Shown here one piece after another: positions 27,426 to 34,277 of a stretch of DNA of 64,000 bases. Source of the DNA: Palsa-504 sp963806335 (GTDB taxonomy: Bacteria > Actinomycetota > Actinomycetes > Streptosporangiales > Streptosporangiaceae); contig CAWDXO010000017.1 in the NCBI GenBank assembly GCA_963806335.1, positions 1 to 64,000 on the forward strand, written 5' to 3'. Below the pieces are notes generated by a model that saw nothing but the letters and a program-made list of their open reading frames with translations, was not told the DNA's origin and ran no database searches. Each line of letters starts with the position of its first letter. The stretch's first letter is position 1. The position numbers and the translations under genes are program-made.

Positions 27426-29564
27426 CTAGACGCCGGCCGCGTGCATGCCGCGCAGCTCGGCCTTGAGCTCCCTGATCTCGTCGCGGAGCCGGGCCGCGAC
27501 CTCGAACTGGAGCTCCGCGGCGGCGGCGTGCATCTGCTCGGTCAGCTCGGTGATCAGGCCGACGAGCTCGCCGCGCGCGGCGCTGGCGTCCTGGATCCCG
27601 CCCGGCGCGGCGCGGCCGGCGGCCACCTGGGCGGCCGCGGCGCGGGCCCGCGAGGACAGGCCGGGCACCGGCGCCTTCCCGCGGGACTGCTGCCGGCCAC
27701 CGCCGCCGATCAGCTGCTCGGTGTCGGCGTCCTCCCGGACGATCTGGTCCAGAATGTCGGCGATCCGCTTGCGCAGCGGCTGCGGGTCGATGCCGTGGGC
27801 CTCGTTGTAGGCGATCTGCTTATCCCGCCGCCGGTCGGTCTCCTCGATCGCCCGCTGCATGGACGGGGTGACCCTGTCGGCGTACATGTGGACCTCGCCC
27901 GACACGTTCCTGGCGGCGCGGCCAATGGTCTGGATCAGCGAGGTGCCCGAGCGCAGGAAGCCTTCCTTGTCCGCGTCGAGGATGGCCACCAGCGACACCT
28001 CCGGCAGGTCGAGACCCTCGCGGAGCAGGTTGATGCCGACCAGGACGTCGAACTCGCCCATCCTCAGCTCGCGCAGGAGCTCCACCCGGCGCAGCGTGTC
28101 CACCTCGCTGTGCAGGTACCTAGCCCGGATTCCGTTCTCCAGCAGGTAATCGGTCAGGTCCTCGGCCATCCGCTTGGTGAGCGTAGTGACGAGCACCCGC
28201 TCGTCCCGCTCGGCGCGCAGCCTGATCTCGTGCAGCAGGTCGTCGATCTGGCCCTTGGTGGGCTTGATGACGATCCCGGGGTCGACCAGGCCGGTCGGCC
28301 GGATCACCTGCTCCACCACGTCGCCGCCGACGCGCTGCAGCTCATACGGCCCGGGCGTGGCCGACAGGTAAATGGTCTGCCCGATCCGGTCGAGGAACTC
28401 ATCCCAGGTCAGCGGCCGGTTGTCGATCGCGCTTGGCAGCCGGAAACCGTGCTCGACCAGGACCCGCTTGCGGGACACGTCCCCCTCGTACATCGCGCCG
28501 ATCTGCGGGACGGTGTTGTGCGACTCGTCGATGACCAGGAGGAAGTCCTCGGGGAAGTAGTCGAGCAGCGTGTTCGGCGGGCTGCCCGCCTCACGGCCGT
28601 CGATGTGCCTGGAGTAGTTCTCGATCCCCGAGCAGCTGCCGACCTGCCGCATCATCTCGATGTCGTAGGTGGTGCGCATCCGCAGCCGCTGCGCCTCGAG
28701 CAGCTTGCCGCCGCGCTCGAGTTCGCCGAGCCGCTGGGCCAGCTCGGCCTCGATACCGTTGATGGCACGCTCCATCCGCTCCGGGCCGGCCACGTAATGG
28801 GAGGCGGGGAACACGTAGAGCTCGGAGTCCTCGCTGATCACCTCGCCGGTGAGCGGGTGCAGCGTCATCAGCCGCTCGATCTCGTCGCCGAACATCTCGA
28901 TCCGGACGGCGAGTTCCTCGTACATCGGGATGATCTCGATGGTGTCGCCGCGCACCCGGAAGGTACCGCGGGTGAACGCCAGATCGTTCCGCGCGTACTG
29001 CATGCCCACTAGCTTGCGCAGCAGTGCGTCCCGCTCAATGGTGTCGCCGAGCTTGACCTTGAGCATCCGGTCCACGTACTCCTGCGGCGTGCCCAGACCG
29101 TAAATGCAGGAAACGGACGACACGACGATAGTGTCCCGCCTGGTGAGCAGCGAATTAGTCGCCGAGTGCCTGAGCCGCTCCACCTCCTGGTTGATCGAGG
29201 AGTCCTTCTCGATGTAGGTGTCGGTCTGCGGGACGTACGCTTCCGGCTGGTAATAGTCGTAATAGGAGACGAAGTACTCGATGGCGTTGTGCGGCAGCAT
29301 CTCGCGCAGTTCGTTGGCGAACTGGGCGGCGAGCGTCTTATTCGGCAGCATCACCAGCATCGGGCGCTGCAGCCGCTCCGCGATCCAGGCGACCGAGGCG
29401 GTCTTGCCGGTCCCGGTCGCGCCGAGCAGCACGGTGTCCTGGTCCCCGGCCCGGATGCGCTTCTCGATGCTGGCTATCGCCTGCGGCTGATCGCCGGCCG
29501 GGACCATATCCGTGACGACCTCGAACGGCGCTACCTTCCGCTGCAAATCGGTAACCGGACGCAA
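27426..29564 (-). CDS. uvrB: excinuclease ABC subunit B
   Basis: 712 aa from a TTG start at 29564. Walker A is GATGTGKT (about residue 48), and the DNA-clamping beta-hairpin is YFVSYYDYYQPEAYVP. The helicase motifs DESHN, TKRMAEDLTDYL and QTIGRAARN follow. The C-terminal UVR coiled-coil for UvrA/UvrC contact is at about 665-705 (FEVAARLRDEIRELK). A Gly/Ala/Arg-rich linker around 620-655 is longer than in E. coli UvrB. This is the central helicase of nucleotide excision repair. No clear LexA box was found upstream. Confidence 0.95.
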   Translation of the reverse strand: MRPVTDLQRKVAPFEVVTDMVPAGDQPQAIASIEKRIRAGDQDTVLLGATGTGKTASVAWIAERLQRPMLVMLPNKTLAAQFANELREMLPHNAIEYFVSYYDYYQPEAYVPQTDTYIEKDSSINQEVERLRHSATNSLLTRRDTIVVSSVSCIYGLGTPQEYVDRMLKVKLGDTIERDALLRKLVGMQYARNDLAFTRGTFRVRGDTIEIIPMYEELAVRIEMFGDEIERLMTLHPLTGEVISEDSELYVFPASHYVAGPERMERAINGIEAELAQRLGELERGGKLLEAQRLRMRTTYDIEMMRQVGSCSGIENYSRHIDGREAGSPPNTLLDYFPEDFLLVIDESHNTVPQIGAMYEGDVSRKRVLVEHGFRLPSAIDNRPLTWDEFLDRIGQTIYLSATPGPYELQRVGGDVVEQVIRPTGLVDPGIVIKPTKGQIDDLLHEIRLRAERDERVLVTTLTKRMAEDLTDYLLENGIRARYLHSEVDTLRRVELLRELRMGEFDVLVGINLLREGLDLPEVSLVAILDADKEGFLRSGTSLIQTIGRAARNVSGEVHMYADRVTPSMQRAIEETDRRRDKQIAYNEAHGIDPQPLRKRIADILDQIVREDADTEQLIGGGGRQQSRGKAPVPGLSSRARAAAAQVAAGRAAPGGIQDASAARGELVGLITELTEQMHAAAAELQFEVAARLRDEIRELKAELRGMHAAGV

Positions 29565-29689
29565 GACCCCAACTTTCCTAGACTTCCCAGAGTTTCAACT
29601 CTAGGGCGGGGGTCTGACATTCCTGGTGGGCTTGGCGGGCTGGATGAGCTCAGCAGGCCGCTTACGGCCCCAGGCCACCACGAGCAGGT

Positions 29690-29901
29690 GTGAAAATAGA
29701 CCTGGTCGGCGACGAGATCGCCGGGGCCTCGGTGCAGATCACCGACCGGATCGCACGGATCGCGCAGCCCGCGGAGATACTGTTCTCGCGAACGGTCAAG
29801 GACCTCGTCACCGGCACCGGCCTTTTCTTCACCGAGCGCGGCCGTCACGAGCTGACCGGCCTGCCGGACGAATGGCCGCTGTTCGCCGTGGCGCCGGGGG
29901 A
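29690..29901 (+). pseudogene. fragment of an adenylate/guanylate cyclase domain
   Basis: The frame starting at GTG 29690 encodes KIDLVGDEIAGASVQITDR, then IAQPAEILFSRTVKDLVTGTG, and ends ...LTGLPDEWPLFAV. This matches the last about 65 residues of class III nucleotidyl cyclase domains, where the segment V-I-AR-A-AG-GE-L-S-TVKDLV precedes a C-terminal ...G---W-LFAV. The catalytic metal Asp residues and all upstream parts are missing: an in-frame stop lies about 40 bp upstream. The open frame continues antisense into coaE without homology. A decayed remnant in the uvrB-coaE gap, antisense to both. Confidence 0.6.
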
Positions 29902-30522
29902 TCAGGCGGTCAGGCCGGCTCGGCGCCGAAGGTCAGCCCAGACCTCGCCGACGCGGCGGTCGAGGTCGTCCAGCGAACCCGAATTGTCGATCACGATGTC
30001 GGCTATCTCGAGGCGCTGCTCGCGGCTGGCCTGCGCCGCCATCCGCGCCCGGGCCTGCTCCGGCGTCAGGCCGCGCTGGCTGACCAGCCGCTCGACCTGT
30101 ACCTCGGGCGGCACGTCCACCACGATGACCAGGTCAAAGCCGCCCTTACCCCGGCTCTCGGCCAGCAGCGGCACATCGTGCACAAGGATCGGGCCGGGAG
30201 GTTCGCCCGTCTGCACCGCGGTGCGCTCGGCCGCGAGCATCCACTGGCGGACCAGCGGGTGAACGATCTCGTTCAGCTCCTCCCGCCGGCTGGGATCGGC
30301 GAAGACGATCTCCCCCAGCCGTACCCGGTCCAGCGAGCCATCCGGACGCAGTACCTTCTCGCCGAAGGCCGCGGCGATCCGGGCGAGCCCGGGCGAACCG
30401 GGGACTACCACCTGCCGGGCCGCAATGTCCGCGTCGATGATCACGGCGCCGCGCGCCGCCAGCCGCCGGGATACCTCGCTCTTGCCCGACCCGATGCCCC
30501 CGGTCAGCCCCGCTCGCAGCAC
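29902..30522 (-). CDS. coaE: dephospho-CoA kinase
   Basis: 206 aa, starting MLRAGLTGGIGSGKSEVSRRLA with GTG; GGIGSGKS is the P-loop. DADIAARQVV (substrate Asp) and HPLVRQWM are typical, and VDVPPEVQVERLVSQRGLTPEQARARMAAQ is the conserved lid region. It catalyses the last step of coenzyme A synthesis. The position between rpsA and uvrB is conserved in actinomycetes. A strong terminator separates it from rpsA, so it probably has its own promoter in the 160-bp gap. Confidence 0.94.
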   Translation of the reverse strand: MLRAGLTGGIGSGKSEVSRRLAARGAVIIDADIAARQVVVPGSPGLARIAAAFGEKVLRPDGSLDRVRLGEIVFADPSRREELNEIVHPLVRQWMLAAERTAVQTGEPPGPILVHDVPLLAESRGKGGFDLVIVVDVPPEVQVERLVSQRGLTPEQARARMAAQASREQRLEIADIVIDNSGSLDDLDRRVGEVWADLRRRAGLTA

Positions 30523-30683
30523 AGCGACCCCTCCGTCCCTTGATCAGGGGCTCCGGTCACGCAGCATACTGGGGCGGGTCGCCGCATTAGACGCGGGTGT
30601 ACCCGGCCAACTGGGGACTTGACCATGGGCCGAGGTCGCGGTGAACGGGACGCTCTGGGTGAAGGGGTTGCCCGGTCACGCAA

Positions 30684-30714
30684 AAACGGCACCCACACGA
30701 GGTGGGTGCCGTTT
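30684..30714 (-). terminator. intrinsic terminator of rpsA
   Basis: 13-bp perfect stem AAACGGCACCCAC / GTGGGTGCCGTTT with a 5-base loop, 17 bp after the rpsA stop. On the minus-strand transcript the stem is followed by a U-run (GTTTTTG), giving a canonical Rho-independent terminator. Confidence 0.9.
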
Positions 30715-30730
30715 CTGGTATTGGTCAGGG

Positions 30731-32308
30731 CTAGCTCTGGCCGCCGGAAAGCTTCTCGCGGAGAGCGGCCAGGGCCTCGTCCGAGGCCAGGGTGCCGGTG
30801 GCCGCGGCCCCCGGTGTCGAGCTTGAGGTAACCGCGCCCGGCGTGCCCGCGCCGGCGCCCGGCCGGGCCCCGCCCGAACGGGTTCCGCGCGCACCCCGGG
30901 GAGCGCCCGCCGCCGCGCCGTTGGCGTCGCCGGCCTCGCCGCCGACCGTCGCGGTCGCTTCCTCCTCGTCCGAAGCCTTGCGGGATTCCTCGACCTGACG
31001 GCGATGCGCCTCGAACCTGGCGCGCGCCTCGGCGTACTGGTGCTCCCACTCCTCGCGCTGCTTCTCATACCCCGGCAGCCACTCGCCGGTCTCGGGGTCG
31101 AAGCCATCGGGGTACTCGTAGTTGCCCTGCTCGTCGTAGGAGGCGGGCATGCCGTACAGGGTCGGGTCGAAGTCGTCGCCGACGGCCTCGCCGATGGTGC
31201 CCTCGTTCGCCTGCTTCAGCGACAGGCTGATCCGGCGCCGGTCCAGGTCGATGTCGATGATCTTGACGAAGATCTCGTCGCCCACCTGCACGACCTGCTC
31301 CGGGATTTCCACGTGCCGGTCGGCCAGCTCGGAGATGTGCACCAGGCCCTCGATGCCCTCCTCGACCCGGACGAACGCGCCGAACGGGACGAGCTTGGTC
31401 ACCCGGCCCGGCACGACCTGGCCGATCTGGTGGGTCCGCGCGAACTGCTGCCACGGGTCTTCCTGCGTGGACTTCAGCGACAGCGAGACGCGCTCGCGGT
31501 CCATGTCCACGTCGAGGACCTCGACGGTGACCTCCTGGCCCACCTCGACGACCTCACCGGGGTGGTCGATGTGCTTCCAGGACAGCTCGGACACGTGCAC
31601 GAGGCCGTCCACGCCGCCCAGGTCGACGAACGCGCCGAAGTTGACGATCGAGGACACGACGCCCTTGCGGATCTGCCCCTTGGACAGGGTGTTGAGGAAG
31701 GTGTGACGGACCTCGGACTGGGTCTGCTCGAGCCACGCACGCCGGGACAGCACCACATTGTTGCGGTTCTTGTCCAGCTCGATGATCTTGGCCTCGATCT
31801 CCTTGCCCACGTAGGGCTGCAGGTCGCGGACGCGTCGCATCTCTACGAGGGAGGCAGGCAGGAAGCCGCGCAGCCCGATGTCGAGGATCAGGCCGCCCTT
31901 GACGACCTCGATCACCGTGCCGGTGACCACGCCGTCCTCTTCCTTGATTTTCTCGATCGTGCCCCAGGCGCGCTCGTACTGAGCCCGCTTCTTGGACAGG
32001 ATGAGACGGCCTTCCTTATCCTCCTTCTGCAGGACAAGGGCCTCGATGTGCTCGCCGGTCTTAACGACGTCGTGAGGGTCGACATCATGCTTGATCGACA
32101 GTTCGCGGGAGGGAATCACGCCTTCTGTCTTGTAGCCGATGTCGAGCAGTACCTCGTCTCGGTCGACCTTGACGACTGTGCCTTCAACGATGTCACCGTC
32201 GTTGAAATACTTGATGGTTTCGTCGATCGCGGCGAGGAATGCCTCCTCGGACCCGATGTCGTTGACCGCCACCTTGGGGGTCGAGTTGGCTTGCGTGGTG
32301 CTCGTCAT
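30731..32308 (-). CDS. rpsA: 30S ribosomal protein S1
   Basis: 525 aa from the ATG at 32308. Four S1 RNA-binding domains are visible: GDIVEGTVVKVDRDEVLLDIG (about 38), GVVTGTVIEVVKGGLILDIG (about 123), GQIRKGVVSSIVNFGAFVDLG (about 209) and GQVVPGRVTKLVPFGAFVRVE (about 294). A C-terminal acidic/Ala-rich tail with Gly-Ala-Pro repeats follows. Four domains rather than the six of E. coli is the actinobacterial form. It helps load mRNA on the ribosome. The ribosome site (CGGAG) is rather far, 13 bases, from the start. Confidence 0.95.
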   Translation of the reverse strand: MTSTTQANSTPKVAVNDIGSEEAFLAAIDETIKYFNDGDIVEGTVVKVDRDEVLLDIGYKTEGVIPSRELSIKHDVDPHDVVKTGEHIEALVLQKEDKEGRLILSKKRAQYERAWGTIEKIKEEDGVVTGTVIEVVKGGLILDIGLRGFLPASLVEMRRVRDLQPYVGKEIEAKIIELDKNRNNVVLSRRAWLEQTQSEVRHTFLNTLSKGQIRKGVVSSIVNFGAFVDLGGVDGLVHVSELSWKHIDHPGEVVEVGQEVTVEVLDVDMDRERVSLSLKSTQEDPWQQFARTHQIGQVVPGRVTKLVPFGAFVRVEEGIEGLVHISELADRHVEIPEQVVQVGDEIFVKIIDIDLDRRRISLSLKQANEGTIGEAVGDDFDPTLYGMPASYDEQGNYEYPDGFDPETGEWLPGYEKQREEWEHQYAEARARFEAHRRQVEESRKASDEEEATATVGGEAGDANGAAAGAPRGARGTRSGGARPGAGAGTPGAVTSSSTPGAAATGTLASDEALAALREKLSGGQS

Positions 32309-32610
32309 GTGTGGGTTGGCTCCGGATGCGGACAGGGAAGTTATGGACGCGCCGAAGAACCGTGCACCCCAGGATGACCAGAATTCGCAGGACCTACCGG
32401 AACCAGCAAGTGCCGACCACGGCACGCCCGGCGGCCGCCAGTCAGGTCAGCTGACGTGCTGTCAGGTGACCACGACGGAACGCACGACGACACGGCGCAG
32501 GGTTCAGAATATGAGAGTAAACCCCTAGGGTCAATTGAGACCGGCCACAATACGGCCTCAATTCACTGCAAGCAGAAACCCCGAGGTCGGAACGATTATT
32601 CCTTGCTAGC
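32309..32610. other. rpsA upstream region, no gene
   Basis: About 300 bp between the rpsA start and the G/C-run repeat, holding the leader and promoter of rpsA. No frame here looks coding. The stretch around 32500-32600 is unusually AT-rich for the window and is the likely promoter zone, although I could not settle on boxes. Confidence 0.45.
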
Positions 32611-32677
32611 CCGGGGGGTGACCCCCCGGAACCCCCCGGCCATGGGGGATCCTTCCCCCCGTGCCCCCTTGGGGGCA
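32611..32677. repeat. G6/C6-run dispersed repeat, copy A (intergenic)
   Basis: A string of six-base G and C blocks: GGGGGGTGACCCCCC, then GGAACCCCCC, then ATGGGGGATCCTTCCCCCC, then GTGCCCCCTTGGGGG. The same order of blocks occurs in the two gltB copies at 52724-52833 and 53373-53456. Several sub-palindromes could form stacked hairpins or quadruplexes. It lies in the rpsA-padR gap. Confidence 0.75.
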
Positions 32678-32899
32678 AGCTCCCGGCCTGGCCCGGGCCA
32701 GCCTGGGTCAGAGACCTATTCCAAGGGTCCGATCCAGCGTTTGCGCCCGTTTGGGCCGGCTCGGCGCCGAACCCAACGCCGAGCCGGGAATCACCTGCTT
32801 GAGAGCGCTCCGGAACGCGCGCCGTGGCAGTCGGCGGCTCGGTGCGCGCATCCGGCCGCGCAAGGTCTGCCTTGCCCGAGGCGTGGTATGCCGAGTATT

Positions 32900-32922
32900 A
32901 TGCCCGACATGATGCTTGACAT
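32900..32922 (+). promoter_or_regulatory. imperfect palindrome, candidate PadR autoregulatory operator
   Basis: ATGCCCGACAT-G-ATGCTTGACAT contains inverted ATG...CAT elements like the ATGT/ACAT half-sites known for PadR repressors. It ends 10 bases before the padR start, and TTGACA inside it could be a -35 for a short leader. Pattern-based only. Confidence 0.35.
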
Positions 32923-32931
32923 AGTGATCTC

Positions 32932-33516
32932 ATGAGTATCCCGCACTTCCTCCTGGCGCTGCTGGCCGAAGGACCCAAGTACGGGCTGCAGCTGCGGGAG
33001 GAATTCGAAGCCGGGAGCGGTGAGGTATGGCCGCTGAACGTTGGTCAGGTGTACAAGACCCTGGGCCGGCTGGAACGTGACGGGCTGGCTGAATCCGACG
33101 GTACCGGGCAAGACGGACCGCAGAAGCGGTTCCGGATCACGCCCAGCGGTGAGGAGGCGCTGGCCGCCTGGCTGCGCACGCCGCCGGACCTGACCTCGCC
33201 GCCCCGCGACGAGCTGGTGATGAAGGTGCTGGTGGCCGCGCGGGTGCCCGGCACCGACGCGCATGAGGTGCTCCAGGCGCACCGCCTGTACCTGCTGGAG
33301 CTGATGCAGCAGTGGACGAGGCTGAAGGAGGGCGAGGCCCGGGATGATCTGGGCCTGGCGCTGGTGGTGGATGCCGAGCTGTTCCGGCTGGACGCGGTGA
33401 TCCGGTGGCTGGATGCCGCCGATGCGCGGCTCAAACGGGCCGCTGCCAAACCGTCCCGGCCTGCCCCCGTCCCCGCTCCGGTTCCGCAGCTTCGCCGGCT
33501 GGGGGCACGGCGGTGA
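32932..33516 (+). CDS. PadR family transcriptional regulator
   Basis: 194 aa. The winged helix comprises ALLAEGPKYGLQLREEFEA, then LNVGQVYKTLGRLERDGLAE (recognition helix) and KRFRITPSGEEALAAWL (wing). It is followed by a helical dimerisation domain (about 95-170) and a Pro-rich basic tail. It is the first gene of a unit with the ABC transporter at 33555-36835, the usual arrangement in which PadR represses the exporter and releases on binding its substrate. There is no ribosome site, so it may be leaderless. Confidence 0.92.
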   Translation: MSIPHFLLALLAEGPKYGLQLREEFEAGSGEVWPLNVGQVYKTLGRLERDGLAESDGTGQDGPQKRFRITPSGEEALAAWLRTPPDLTSPPRDELVMKVLVAARVPGTDAHEVLQAHRLYLLELMQQWTRLKEGEARDDLGLALVVDAELFRLDAVIRWLDAADARLKRAAAKPSRPAPVPAPVPQLRRLGARR

Positions 33517-33554
33517 GCCGGCCGGGACTGAGCGTGGAAGGCGGGAGCGCGGCG

Positions 33555-34277
33555 ATGAGCGTGCTGCAGCTGCGCGGCGTGTCCAAGACCTACGGTCAGG
33601 AGCCGGACAAGGTGCGCGCGCTTAGCGGGGTGGACCTGTCGGTTCAGGCCGGGGAGATGGTGGCGGTGATGGGGCCCAGCGGGTCGGGCAAGTCCACGCT
33701 GCTGACCATCGCCGGGAGCCTGGAGGAACCCACCAGCGGGGACGTGCTGGTCTGCGGCATGGCACTGGCGGGGATGCCGCGAGGCCGCAAGGTCCGGCTG
33801 CGGCGCCGGGTGATCGGGTACGTGTTCCAGGATTTCAACTTGCTGCCCGGGCTGACCGCCGTCGAGAACGTCGCCTTGCCGCTGGAACTGGACGGCGTCG
33901 CGGTGCCGAAGGCGCGCGCGGCCGGGCTGGCCGCGCTGGAAGCGCTCGGCGTGGCTGACCGGGCCGGCCGGTTCCCCGATCAGCTGTCCGGCGGCGAGCG
34001 GCAGCGGGTCGCCATCGCCCGCGCGGTGGTGGGGGACCGCCGCCTGCTGCTGGCCGACGAGCCGTCCGGCGCCCTGGACTCGGTGAACGCGGACGAGGTG
34101 ATGCGGCTGCTGCACGAGGCATGCCAGCGGGGCGTGGCAGCGGTAGTGGTGACCCACGACGCGCAGCTGGCCGCCTGGGCCGACCGCGTGGTAGTCCTGC
34201 GCGACGGGCGGGTGACCGGCCAGACCACCCAGCCGCCCGGCCCCGAATCCCTCCTCACGCCTGGGAAGATCCGGTGA
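33555..34277 (+). CDS. ABC transporter ATP-binding protein (MacB/LolD type)
   Basis: 240 aa from the ATG at 33555; GGCGGGAG lies upstream. Walker A GPSGSGKST, the Q-loop FQDFNLLPGLTAVENVALPLE, the signature LSGGERQR, Walker B LLLADEPSGALD and the H-loop VTHD are all present. FNLLP plus the GALD form marks the MacB/FtsE-like exporters. It overlaps the permease start by 4 bases (GTGA). Confidence 0.93.
   Translation: MSVLQLRGVSKTYGQEPDKVRALSGVDLSVQAGEMVAVMGPSGSGKSTLLTIAGSLEEPTSGDVLVCGMALAGMPRGRKVRLRRRVIGYVFQDFNLLPGLTAVENVALPLELDGVAVPKARAAGLAALEALGVADRAGRFPDQLSGGERQRVAIARAVVGDRRLLLADEPSGALDSVNADEVMRLLHEACQRGVAAVVVTHDAQLAAWADRVVVLRDGRVTGQTTQPPGPESLLTPGKIR

Noticed and set aside
29576..29603. small hairpin with CCTAGA/TCTAGG before uvrB as a LexA box
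   Set aside because: It does not resemble the actinobacterial SOS box (TCGAAC...GTTCGA), and the match is short.
29902..30262. continuation of the cyclase fragment frame into coaE
   Set aside because: After LFAV the translation is only the antisense of coaE with no cyclase similarity.
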